From positions 26,164-48,829 of the forward strand of contig JAIPMN010002205.1 in the NCBI GenBank assembly GCA_020650975.1: a stretch of 22,666 nucleotides of DNA, given 5' to 3'. Made by a program: the position numbers and the translations under genes. How positions within the stretch are numbered: the stretch's first letter is position 1; every line of letters begins with the position of its first letter. Below the pieces are notes generated by a model, which was not told where the DNA came from, made no database searches, and saw only the letters and a program-made list of their open reading frames with translations. The stretch comes from Apostichopus californicus. Taxonomy: Eukaryota > Echinodermata > Holothuroidea > Aspidochirotida > Stichopodidae. Of this stretch, positions 10,180 to 19,152 are shown one piece after another.

Positions 10180-11310
10180 TCTAACATGCACTGACTAACT
10201 TTTTTTAATTTCGCAAGTACTTTTTTCTATGATACTTTACCCACTAACTGGTGATTAGATCCCAGTGACTCAGTATCATCAGGACCATGCACCAACAGAC
10301 TTGTAATAATAATTAACACATTATATACCTATTGTGATAAGATAGTGACTAATTATTAGATCGTGATGACTTAATTCCTCAGTGACTGATCACTAACTGA
10401 CTTGTTATAGAAATTAATGTATTATTAAACTGATTGTGATTAGAATCTCAGTGACTAATTATTAGGTTGTGATGACTTAATACCTCAGTGACAAGCACCA
10501 ACTGACTTGTTATAATAATTAACAAATTAACTGATTGTGTTAAGAATCCCAGTGACTAATTATTAGATCTTGATGACTTAATACCTCAGTGATATGCACC
10601 AACTGACTTGTTATAATAATTAACAAATTAACTGATTGTGTTAAGAATCCCAGTGACTAATTATTAGATCTTGATGATTTTATACCTCAGTGACATGCAC
10701 CAATTGACTTGTTATAGTAATTAACAAATTAACTGATTGTGATAACCAACCCAGTGTCTTATTGTTAGATCACTATGACTAGGTGACATGCACTTAAAAT
10801 CTCAGCAATGTACAACAACTGACTTGCTATATAATGAGATATGACAGATTATGATATACCTAGTAACATATAATTATCTTGTACTTAACATATCAGTTAC
10901 ATGCACTGACTAACTTGTTATAATGTTGCAATGATTTTCATGATAATATATACCCAATGACTTATTATAAGATCCCAGTGACTCGGTATCATGCATATAA
11001 CATCTCGGTAACATGCAACAACTGAGTTGCTATAATTAGTGTATTGAATCAATTGTGATAATTAGACCCAGTGACTCGTTATTAGATCCCCAATGACTCG
11101 GAAACATGCAATTAACATCTCAATAACATGCACCAATTGACTTTAATAATATAATAATTCCGTATTGACTTTATTGTGTGATAAACCCATTTCGTGTGCT
11201 TAATGTCTCAATAACACGCACTAACCGACTTGCATAATAAAGTACTTACTTATTGTGATAAAAATATTAAATCCTATATAAACCATATCATGTATTTAAT
11301 GACTTGATAC
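10180..11310. repeat. Degenerate tandem array, period about 101 bp
   Basis: The phrase AGTGACTAATTATTAG recurs at about 10344, 10450, 10551 and 10652, with a weaker copy at 10753. The spacing is 106, then 101, 101 and 101. Each unit also carries GACTTAATACCTCAGTGA, CACCAACTGACTTGTTATA and AATTAACAAATTAACTGATT. Units further right (10800-11310) keep the CAGTGACT and ACATGCA words but have drifted. It is an old minisatellite or satellite in the last PXK intron. Confidence 0.8.
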
Positions 11311-11645
11311 TAAACAACAGAAATACACACACACATCTTTGTTATATTATCACTGCAAAGACTTCAGCCTGTGTCTCAATATCAGAACCAGAATGATGCA
11401 GTATCATGCCCCCATTATCTCAACATCAGAACAAATTGATTTATTATCATATTACACCTTGGGACCCATTGTCAGAGAGCATGGGCGCAAACATAATAAA
11501 CTTGAGGTGGGGGGTACAGCCCCCAGAATATAATCAGCTCTGCCAATCCCCCCCTCCACCCGCTGTGTGTCCACTTGCAGACAGAATGTTCCAAAAAAAT
11601 CCTAGCATGCAGGATAAAAATATACAACTTGTATATGCTTCCTAA

Positions 11646-11729
11646 ACAGTCAAAACCTAAACAGTCAAGCCTAAACCTAAACAGTCAAATCTAAACAGTC
11701 AACCTAAACAGTGCAATCTAAACAGTCAA
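11646..11729. repeat. Short tandem array (CTAAACAGTCAA, about 13-18 bp units)
   Basis: CTAAACAGT occurs about six times with variable spacing of roughly 13 to 24 bases, with small insertions such as CCTAAAC. It is a recent-looking but irregular minisatellite in the last PXK intron. Confidence 0.8.
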
Positions 11730-12765
11730 AAATTATTCAACGTTTGTTTCAAAAGTTGCAAAAGAAAGCATCATTTTTACATCCAAGCATCCTTCATTAT
11801 ACAAAAATTTCTCAAAATTGAGGGCAACCTCTTAGACTCCTCCCCTGATGACATAGCATATTAGCACCCCTCCCCCATCCCCCCCCCCCTTCGGTGAGAC
11901 AGATACTGCTGTGTATCATGCATAAACTTCCTTTATTAGTATGCATGAACTGGTTCTTTATTGTTTATACCCACACGTACCAATTAATGCTTCTCAACAC
12001 ATCAAGCATCACATTCAAGTCAATGACATCAATCACATTTTGCCAATCTGTACTTTCTAGCTGATCAGGGATCTTTTCCTCACTCTGAACAAATCTCACA
12101 AATAACGGTGCATAATTAGGAACCCCTACTTTTTGCTACAAAAATTTATGAGGTTATGATCACTGAAATGCATCCGACATGCGAGTTATCAACTGTTTCA
12201 TCTAGTGAAAGCTAGAGACCATTGCGTGACCTGTAAAATCATCTTTGCTTTCATTCCAACCTCAGACGTCACGTTATCTATTTTTGTCAGGTTTCATCTT
12301 TTCCCCCGATTTAACTGGAATTGATTGTTAATCTATTAAAGATCCAGAACACTTTTCACAGCAGATACATTGTAGATCGAGCCTGTTTTTGCATACAAGA
12401 ATCGAGGCGGAAGTTGTTATTTTCATTAAATGTGAAAGGCTAACGTATCAGAATCTTTTACTCTTTTTCAGGTGAGAAATATTTCACGGCATTCATACAA
12501 CCTGAAACCACAAAGACTGTGCCTCCTATCTTGCATATATATAACAATTGGTGCAAAAGTTGTTACTTTCATGAAATGTTAAGAGCATATTAACAGATAT
12601 TTTGCACCCTCACAGAGATCACACCCTGAACCAAGCGATTATCACTCGAGAGACTAACAGAAAGAGAAATACCATCTAGACACTACCCTGATCAGAACTC
12701 TCCAATGCATATCATTGTGAAGAGCGAAAACACATACACCAGAAAAAAAAATGTTTTTTTCTTAC

Positions 12766-12828
12766 CTGATGAATTTGGTGATGGAGAAGATGGACTGGTT
12801 ACCCCATTCGATGTGCTATGATTGTCTC
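12766..12828 (-). CDS. PXK: PXK exon, Ser/Pro/Asn-rich linker (63 nt)
   Basis: The acceptor is TGCAG (AG at 12830-12829) and the donor is GTAAGA (GT at 12765-12764). The exon starts in phase 1 and ends in phase 1. With the flanking bases it encodes GDNHSTSNGVTSPSSPSPNSS, which matches the human linker containing GASSPLTSPSSPTPPS. SPSSPSP is a likely phosphorylation-rich disordered region. Because its length is a multiple of three and both flanking junctions share one phase, skipping it would keep the frame. Confidence 0.93.
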
Positions 12829-13534
12829 CTGCATGATGAAAGGTTAAGCAAAGGTCATAGCAAAAACCATTGTCATAATAGGGTTACTCGGATTGACTTG
12901 ACAATGTGACTATCGACCCCCAGAGTGCACACTGCCCGACTGAATGCAACTCGATTCAGTATTCAATTCGTTATGTATTAGCTCACCACCAACAATGATC
13001 AAGATTTTGCCAATTTCAATCCATATCAGCTTCAGTCCAGAAAACTGAACAGAAACATCTCCGACATTTCCGACAGGCAGCTGGTTGCACAGTTTTGACA
13101 TACATGCAACCAATAAAATGGAATTAATTTCGCATGTGAGCTAACCGAAAATCGTCGTTGTGTGATGTGTCCTCAAGACAAGATAAAACAACCTAGTTAA
13201 TGCAGGCAAGCAGAGGAGGGTCTTTTACATTTGTGCAACTGTGGGATTGACCAGCGCGCTACAATATCGACGTCAATGAACCCTGCATTGAAAAGTGCTT
13301 ACTGGGTCTACTTTTTGAGTTTCGCAATCGATCAGGGAACTATCGTGTCCTGTACCCGATGCCTAAGAAGCATTAACTAGAAAAATTGAGTCTTTGGGCT
13401 TACAAGCTTACAGGTTAACAATGGTTCCTATGAACTTCTCTCTTACTAACAATACACAGTTTACTAGTTTACTTTTTGTGGTAGATATACAACGAGGATT
13501 GTTTACATTTTTTTCACTCTAATTTCAAAATTAT

Positions 13535-13610
13535 GGCAAGAATGGGATTCAAATTAGTGACCTTAGGATTAAAAGTCCTTTAGCTCTACCAACTGAGCTA
13601 TCCAGCTCTT
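13535..13610 (-). repeat. tRNA-Lys(TTT)-like element, SINE head or tRNA pseudogene
   Basis: The minus strand carries an excellent A box (TAGCTCAGTTGG, then TAGAGC) and an anticodon arm AGGA-CTTTTAA-TCCT with a TTT anticodon. The B box is weak (TTTGAATCC). The acceptor stem does not pair, so it is not a working tRNA. A second copy at 19773-19846 with a different flank suggests a tRNA-Lys-derived SINE family. Confidence 0.7.
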
Positions 13611-13649
13611 AATTTGGCAGTGATCCTTGTATAGCCATTTCTTTAGTTA

Positions 13650-13671
13650 GGGGAGGGGGAAGGGGAGGGGG
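13650..13671 (+). other. G-quadruplex-forming motif
   Basis: Four G runs of 4, 5, 4 and 5 are separated by loops of 1, 2 and 1 bases on the plus strand. Short loops and four-base runs are the features of a very stable intramolecular G-quadruplex. The G-rich strand is the PXK template strand, so the transcript itself is C-rich here. Confidence 0.65.
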
Positions 13672-14473
13672 TGGAGTGCCAATTTTTCTTTTTGTCTCAG
13701 GCTAACAGGACAAAGTTTCCTATCATTTATAATGCTAATAACAAATTTAGGCTACAAAGTGTATTGCATAATTTACCAAGACTAAGTGAAGATAGAAACA
13801 CTATCTTCTTCAACATTCTTTCACAGAAGTTGCACATAGCCTAGCCTGCTTGGTACACAAGAAAAGCTGATAAAGTTTAATATTTTAATTAATTGGTAAT
13901 TAAGCTAATTATTCACTTTCATGCGCCTTTCTTCCATGAGAAGAAATAGTTCCTATTATTTGTTTGAATCGTTGCTCTTGGTTAACTTAAGAAATCGAAC
14001 GCAATAAGATTACGTAACTATAGCAACACGATTCGACTAGCTGTTTGGAGTCCAAAGGTGTGGGATAGTCTGCTCTGAAATATTTTCTGCATCTTCCTCA
14101 ATTCAGTGTATGAAATCACTATGGAAACGACTTAAAGAGCAAAGGAAAATGCAATATTCCACAGTAATTTTTAATGCTGCACCCAGCACCGCGCATGGTA
14201 CATGGTGCACAAATCGCTCTAGGCTGTGAAACTCTTCCAACACAAATATGCTCAGTTCATTAATTGACACAGTTAACAAGGTCAGAACAAAAATTGTACC
14301 TCTCTGAAAGAGTCTTCTCCAAAGCAAAAGTTTCTATACACAAAAACAATAAATACTACAAAATTTGAAACCATCGATGGAAGATCGATTTCACAAAAAT
14401 TTTCAATGGAAAATCACAAGGGAAACAGAATCCATCGTTTATAGGAGTTGATATTACTGCATGATAGACTAAC

Positions 14474-14627
14474 CGTTTGAGTCTGGTTTTGAAGGCTGGC
14501 TGCTGTCCGGGTTGGGGTTCATGGACTGTTCGGACATCCTCTTCTTCACAGCTTTCTTCCGCCTCTTCTTCTCCTCCTCGGAGTTGTGATGAGCCTGAGC
14601 TTTGTTCAGTCTCCTGACGGAGGATAT
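14474..14627 (-). CDS. PXK: PXK exon, basic Lys/Arg-rich linker
   Basis: The acceptor is CTGCAG (AG at 14629-14628) and the donor is GTTAGT. It joins in phase 0 to the previous exon and ends in phase 1. The product reads ISSVRRLNKAQAHHNSEEEK, then KRRKKAVKKRMSEQSMNPNP, and ends in QPSKPDSN. The human counterpart has HRRLTRAQSHHGSEEERKRR. The segment RRLNKAQAHHNSEEEKKRRKK looks like a charged helix, and the KKRRKK cluster could serve as a nuclear or membrane-binding basic patch; that role is inferred. A different frame is open through the same bases (14649-14356) but has no similarity and ignores the splice sites. Confidence 0.94.
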
Positions 14628-15050
14628 CTGCAGGTTTAATCCAAACCATATTTGGGGTTAATTACTTTAAATGTTTGGGGGTTCAATTCGTCAATTTCTC
14701 TTTTGGAGTCAATGCACAAAAAAGTACAAATTACTTTTCAGCTCAGCTATATTTCCATAAAGTTGGATTTCAACTTGTGATTCTATTTTAACTTCTTCCT
14801 CTTGCTGTTGGTGTGTGTATTTTATGTCTTCATCCCCAAAGAAAGTAAAGAACAATTTTTTTCAGTTCAAAGAACATAAAGACATCGATTGCATAAATGG
14901 GAAAATAAAGAAAAACGTATTAAATTTTATTTAAAAACTGAAATTTTTCCCCGATAATTCCATACACTTGTGGTCCATATGTCCTTGATTTTTTAGATGA
15001 TGATCTTTTTAGATGATGTTTTTTCTTCTTTTTTTCTTACCATCTCTCCA

Positions 15051-15181
15051 AATCTCTCCAAAATAATGATCTTGTGGGTGTTATCAAATCTTCATTGACT
15101 TCCATAAAACTATTGTTAATAAGTTCTCTGGAGAATGTACTTTACAAAGACAGGTAAGTAACTATTCAAATCATAATAATA
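15051..15181 (+). repeat. 130-bp direct repeat, copy 1
   Basis: From AATCTCTCCAAAATAATGAT to CTATTCAAATCATAATAAT, it matches 15964-16094 at over 90 percent identity by eye, with a constant offset of 913. The pair brackets about 780 bp of other sequence. Confidence 0.85.
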
Positions 15182-15244
15182 ATCATAGGAATTATAACAT
15201 ATGCATCAACACACATACACATACACACACAAACACTTGCCAAA

Positions 15245-15772
15245 TTGAATACACAATTTACTTCCCAGCCTACTGCCACTAACAAAAAATTTCTTCCAAA
15301 CATAAATTGTTCTCAAAGAGATCTAAGTCATGAATGCTTCCGACTAAACTTTCCTTTAAAGTGCATCGGAACCAGAGTCAGGCTTTCAAGGGAAGAACAA
15401 ATTAAATTACTGAATCAGTGCTGTAAAAATGACTCATACTCAGCTTGTGTCAAAATTTTCAGACAAATTAAAAGTGCAGTCCAGGGAATGTTGAGTCGAT
15501 TCAGAAGCAAGCAGAATGAAGTGATGTTAAGACCCAGACCAAAAAGAAAATGGACAGAGTCAAGTCACAGTAAAGATTGCAAAAGAGTAATTCAAGTTGA
15601 CTCAAGTATGATTCAAGTCGACTTCAGTATGACTCAAGTCAACTTATGTTTGACTCAAGTCAATAACATCAAGTCAATGCAATACTTGTATGAATTCATT
15701 CAAGTCTTTGAAAACAAGATGAAGAATTCATCCCTAATGGAACTAGTGCACTTGCAGTGTTTCCATTTTTAG
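15245..15772 (+). other. Unrecognised open frame between the direct repeats (175 codons)
   Basis: This frame is open from a TTG at 15245, with no ATG at that point, to a stop near 15772. It lies wholly between the two 130-bp direct repeats, antisense to PXK. The middle is rich in Lys, Arg and Ser (RSKQNEVMLRPRPKRKWTE). The C-terminal third includes a 7-residue repeat (QVDSSMI, QVDFSMT, QVNLCLT) that comes from a 21-bp tandem repeat, so the frame is partly open because of the repeat period. I do not recognise any domain. It may be a relic of a mobile element or chance; I would not annotate it as a gene. Confidence 0.2.
15594..15680. repeat. 21-bp tandem repeat (ATTCAAGTTGACTCAAGTATG-like units)
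   Basis: About four diverged units of 21 bp, each with two CAAGT words, run in tandem. The period is a multiple of three, so the plus-strand frame across it stays open. Confidence 0.75.
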
Positions 15773-15963
15773 GCCTGCAACAATGTTTTCTTAAAAAAAA
15801 AGAACTCATAATCGCAGGAAATTTCTCTCAATTTTAAACTCAGGTTATAGACAGGTTAGCATTAGCGACACCATTAACAATCATTTTGTAGGGCCGACCT
15901 CACAAATACAGAGGCAATAGAGCGTGAAACAACCTTGCCCTTAGCATCAAATCAAACCAGAAA

Positions 15964-16094
15964 AATCTGTCCAACATAATGATCTTGTGGGTGTTATCAA
16001 ATCTTCATTGATTTCCATAAAACTATTGTTAATAACTTCTCTGGAGAATGCACTTAACAAATACAGGTTAGTACCTATTCAAATGATAATAATA
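15964..16094 (+). repeat. 130-bp direct repeat, copy 2
   Basis: This is the second copy of 15051-15181, in the same orientation. It runs straight into an (AAT)n microsatellite and the interspersed repeat at 16083-16440. Confidence 0.85.
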
Positions 16095-16440
16095 ATAATA
16101 ATAAGGTTTTATAATGCGCACAAATCCGCCCTGCTGGGTGCTGAAGGCGCAAATTAGAGAAAACAAAAGGTAAGGTAACGGAAACAGAAAAAACTAATAA
16201 ATTAAACTAAATCACTAAATGCTTCATGCATGAGCTCTGAGTTTTAAGGAGTTCTTTGAGAGTCAAAATGCTGGTGCATGACTTCAGTTTAAGTGGTAGT
16301 GCATTCCAAAGACGAGGGCAGCAACCTCAAAAGACCTATCCCCCAATGAGTTTCGGGATCTCTGTTCACGAAGGAGAAACATATTGCTGGAACGAAGGTT
16401 CCGTGATGGTGAGTAAAACTCTAGTAACTCAGCAAGTAAC
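16083..16440 (+). repeat. Probable interspersed repeat starting at (AAT)n
   Basis: An (AAT)n run leads into AAGGTTTTATAATGCGCACAA, GGTGCTGAAGGCGC, and later GTGGTAGTGCATTCCAAAGA. This arrangement resembles a common invertebrate repeat that begins at a trinucleotide run and includes 'TTTATAAAGCGC' and 'GAGTTCCAGAG' words. I recall the style, not a specific family. The short plus-strand frame at 16256-16453 falls inside it and is not a gene. Confidence 0.4.
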
Positions 16441-16831
16441 TCTGAGAGAGTAACTCAGAGATGTAAATTGGAGCCATTTTGTTCAAATGCTACAAACAAT
16501 ATTGTAGGAACAGTTTTTGTATCCCCATGACAGAAACCTTGCAAAGTTAGAGTAAAATTAACATAAAGTTGAGTTGAGAATTACAAGTTTTCTCATTGTC
16601 ATAAAATTCCATTGTTGGTTGGTTCCCGAAAACTTCAAAAGTCTGTTTAACTTTCATATCCAACTTTGAAGACTTCCCTAAAGTGAAAGAATCCAATTTT
16701 TTTAAATATTTTTTTACACTAAATCTTAAAAAAAAATAATGAAAACTGCCATGAATGTAATTTCACAACAAGACATTAAAGTCCAAATCCTGCTTGGGAT
16801 AACCAAAAAAGGAATATTAAAAATACTTTAC

Positions 16832-16958
16832 CTTTTTTTGTGAATCTTTAAATCTTTTTTCAACAGCTGCTGTGGCCTGTGTTAGAGGTTCTTTGGATTT
16901 GCTTGACACTCTGAATTGAGGTTTTTCTCCGAGAGTTATCGGTACATCTGCAAAGAGA
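16832..16958 (-). CDS. PXK: PXK exon, end of kinase-like C-lobe
   Basis: The acceptor is TTCCAG (AG at 16960-16959) and the donor is GTAAAG (GT at 16831-16830). The first base completes a Pro codon begun in the previous exon. The product reads LFADVPITLGEKPQFRVSSK, then SKEPLTQATAAVEKRFKDSQKK. Human PXK has LFSDVLLTTSEKPQFKIPTKLKE here, with LF-DV and EKPQF conserved. In human the segment closes the kinase-like fold and begins the helical linker (IEKRL in human, VEKRF here). The frame is also open upstream of the acceptor to 17263, but that part has no PXK similarity and is intronic. Confidence 0.95.
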
Positions 16959-18129
16959 CTGGAATGAGAATACACTGTTATTACCATCTGCTCAAGTAGG
17001 ACATTAAGGATTGGGATATATACTTGTTGATAATAGTGTAAAATGACCTTACTTTGAACATCCAAGTTTAAAGCACTACGGACACCGAGCCAATTTGCCC
17101 CATACTCGGTACATTTGTTGTTTGTGATAATTTCATTCAATATCTGTGGAATTTGTTTGAATAGCTCTTTTTGTTTCCAAGATGTACACATTTGAAGTTT
17201 TGATATATCTGGGAAGCTCTTTAAATATTTGCAAACTTTGACATGGAGTGTTGCACTCGTCAAAATTTCTTATTTAAGGCCTTAATAGGTTAACCAGTAA
17301 TTGAAAGCCCAAATATATCAGTTGAATAATGTAATGTTCCTCTTGTCAAAGAAGACAATAGAAACAAATTCAAAAAATTGCCTTAGGCCCCAAACCTGTG
17401 TTCAGTGTCCTTTAAACGAAGGTTGTAAACACAGAGAATTAACATAACAGAAAATTAGGCAGTCACTCCCTTTACATCATCAATGTGCATATTTAGCTAA
17501 TATTTTATTCATAAATAAAACTTGGTTTCAGAAAAGACTTGTAAAATGGTCAATCTTTGATGGATTTGATGGGAATTGCAGATATTTTCATGATTTCTAA
17601 CGCATATTAGAGTGTATTTAGACAAAGTTGTTCATAGGTGTCCGTGGACCGTTAAGTTGCTAAGGCAAAGTGTCAAAAATAGGATGCTGAAGGGACTGCA
17701 TGATTGAGATATGAAAAACCAAGGCATTTTCAGCTGTGCCCTGATGACATCATCCATTCTGGTGTTGCCAGATGCATTTACAAAATATCACTAAATTTTA
17801 AAAATTCATATCTTCACAATACAAAATGCTATGAGGATGTGGTTTCACGGTAAGATTTAGAAAATTTTCAACATATTTTGTTCAGCAATCAACTTTAGCC
17901 ACCAGAATATTCTTTTAAATATGCATATTAGCTAGGCCTAGGCACATTTGCATTGAGATGTGCAGTAGGCTAAATGTGATGTAATTTTCCATGCTGACTT
18001 TTGTCAGGTATGAACAATTTGTAACACTTATGTAACAAAATAGTGATACACTTTTCTCACATATATATACAACCGTCTCTGATACACAGTGTTGTTCAAA
18101 ATGCTTTGCAAGGTTCCTGATGGACTTAC
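16959..18129 (-). other. PXK: PXK intron with long open frame next to the acceptor
   Basis: The donor is GTAAGT next to 18130. The intron is 1171 bp. From 17263 to 16961 the exon frame is open for about 101 codons without matching PXK. A stretch with words such as TGATGACATCATCCA and GCTAGGCCTAGGCAC (17740-17960) looks like repeat-derived DNA, but I cannot name it. The remainder shows nothing distinctive. Confidence 0.8.
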
Positions 18130-18208
18130 GGATTTTCTAAGAGTTCATCTATTGTTGGCATTTTTGTTTTGCAGGCTTCGGTGGTCAGAATACTTTCTAA
18201 CACGTCCT
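18130..18208 (-). CDS. PXK: PXK exon, kinase-like C-lobe helices (79 nt)
   Basis: The acceptor is TCTTCAG (AG at 18210-18209) and the donor is GTAAGT (GT at 18129-18128). The first two bases complete a Lys codon, and the last two (CC) join the next exon's T to give Pro. The product reads DVLESILTTEACKTKMPTID and continues ELLEN. Human has VLESTLSCEACKNGMPTISRLLQMP, so the EACK..MPT signature is nearly intact, with Thr-Lys in place of Asn-Gly. The exon is too short to stand out as an open frame. I found it by its protein signature, and its phases fit both neighbours. A plus-strand frame at 18089-18307 is its antisense shadow. Confidence 0.94.
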
Positions 18209-19034
18209 CTGAAGAAAGAACAGAATGGGAGAGAGTTTGGATTTATAATATCAAAGATAGCAAAATGGAAAATACAGAACTACATTACTACTTGTCGAGG
18301 TACCTGACAACTGTGGCCCTCTACATGATGTAAAATAGAGGCTCTCATTTGATAACCCATTCACATGATCTGCATAGGGTTGTTGATGTTGGTATTGCCA
18401 AAACGTGAAAGGTAAATTATGTTGACTTACAAATAATCTTCTTTTTTTCTTTTTCTTTTTGTGCCTGTTCAATCTCTAGGTACAGTTTAAAGCACATTGT
18501 TCCGATTCAATCTTCATGATTGGTGGCGCTCTTCCATATTATCTCAAGCTAAACTCATTGGATTTTTTACCAAATACAAACTGACAGGGCTTTGAATTAC
18601 AATGAAGGTTCTTAATTAAGATGCAAAACATGCAAGAACATAGAACAAACTATTAAGATTTCAACTGTGACTTTTAAATTCATGGATCTACCATAACCAA
18701 AAGATAAATGGGTTATGGGTTGAATAAACTGTTGAATAAGTGACATCATTCAGGAATACTATTATTGGAGTCAAAAAGCATAGAGCTACGGTTGTATAGA
18801 TCTTCTTTCTTATGTCTGTGTCTTGAGCTTCTTTCTGTAACTTTTGGTTGCCATTTTGGCTGTTTTTTCATTGTATTCTGTTGATAACATTTCTTTTCTT
18901 TTAAGAACTGAAATTATCACCAATTTTTTTTTTTTTTTTGAAATTAATATTAAGTTACTAAAATGTTAATGTTCAACCCACTTTAAAAAAAATTAACACT
19001 ACTTTTTTAAAAACATTTAATTACGTCTAATTAC
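18209..19034 (-). other. PXK: PXK intron (826 bp)
   Basis: The donor is GTAATT next to 19035 (the weakest donor of the gene here) and the acceptor is TCTTCAG. It contains a T/C-rich run at about 18427-18461 and a poly-T run at about 18925-18940. No other structure is seen. Confidence 0.85.
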
Positions 19035-19152
19035 TTATTTGAGCTGGCACTGTGTGTGGGAAATCGTCCTTGGAAGCTGCGTTGAGAGGATTGCCAAACG
19101 TCATCTCGTAGAGCAGATGACCAAAGCAGTATACATCAATGGCTTGCATAGT
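19035..19152 (-). CDS. PXK: PXK exon, kinase-like subdomain IX (CFGHLLYEMTFG)
   Basis: The acceptor is TTCATAG (AG at 19154-19153) and the donor is GTAATT (GT at 19034-19033). It starts in phase 0 and ends in phase 1. The product is TMQAIDVYCFGHLLYEMTFG, then NPLNAASKDDFPHTVPAQI. Human has the near-identical VDVHCFGHLLYEMTYGRPPDS. DVYCFGHLLYEM corresponds to the DVWSFGVLLWEM motif of active kinases; the Asp that anchors the catalytic loop is kept, as is the F-helix. The donor choice rests on phase agreement with the next exon and on the length match to human. An alternative GT inside CACACAGTGCC would break the frame. Confidence 0.94.

Larger units (their letters stand above)
4480..12765 (-). 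other. PXK: PXK last intron (8.3 kb)
   Basis: The donor is GTAAGA just after 12766 and the acceptor is TTCAG at 4484-4480. I find no further exon in it, and the phases of the flanking exons fit without one. It carries most of the repeat content of the window. Listed separately are a 70-bp dispersed repeat (5233-5302), a C-rich tract (5476-5505), an A-B duplicated module (6884-8280), a hairpin (9515-9549), a 101-bp tandem array (about 10180-11310) and a 16-bp tandem array (11646-11729). 5506-6883 and 8281-9514 show nothing beyond AT-rich DNA, short homopolymers and a TA-rich run near 6240-6290. 11730-12765 has a poly-C run at 11879-11889 and is otherwise unremarkable. Confidence 0.85.
12829..14473 (-). 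other. PXK: PXK intron between basic-linker and Ser-rich exons
   Basis: The donor is GTTAGT next to 14474 and the acceptor is at 12830-12829. The intron is 1645 bp. It contains a tRNA-Lys-like element on the same strand (13535-13610) and a G-quadruplex motif (13650-13671). If the intron were retained, the frame would read Asn-Gly and then stop (TAG at about 14472-14470), removing the linker, polyproline run and WH2 motif. Minus-strand frames at 12910-13113 and 14103-14327 are not recognised. Confidence 0.85.
14628..16831 (-). other. PXK: PXK intron between C-lobe end and basic linker
   Basis: The donor is GTAAAG next to 16832 and the acceptor is CTGCAG at 14629-14628. The intron is 2204 bp. 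It holds a 130-bp direct repeat pair (15051-15181 and 15964-16094), a 21-bp tandem repeat (15594-15680) and an interspersed repeat beginning at an (AAT)n run (16083-16440). The rest is AT-rich with no visible exon. Confidence 0.85.

Noticed and set aside
12910..13113. 67-codon minus frame in a PXK intron
   Set aside because: It has no recognisable domain, and the flanking exons already join in phase without it.
13535..13610. Functional tRNA-Lys gene
   Set aside because: The acceptor stem does not pair and the B box is degraded, so it is treated as a tRNA-derived repeat.
14356..14649. 97-codon minus frame over the basic-linker exon
   Set aside because: It is a shadow in the wrong frame. The correct frame gives RRLNKAQAHHNSEEE, which aligns with human PXK and joins its neighbours in phase.
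15051..16094. Miniature LTR retrotransposon
   Set aside because: The direct repeats lack TG...CA ends, and no primer-binding site or polypurine tract was seen next to them.
18089..18307. 72-codon plus-strand frame
   Set aside because: It is antisense to the 79-nt PXK exon and has no similarity of its own.
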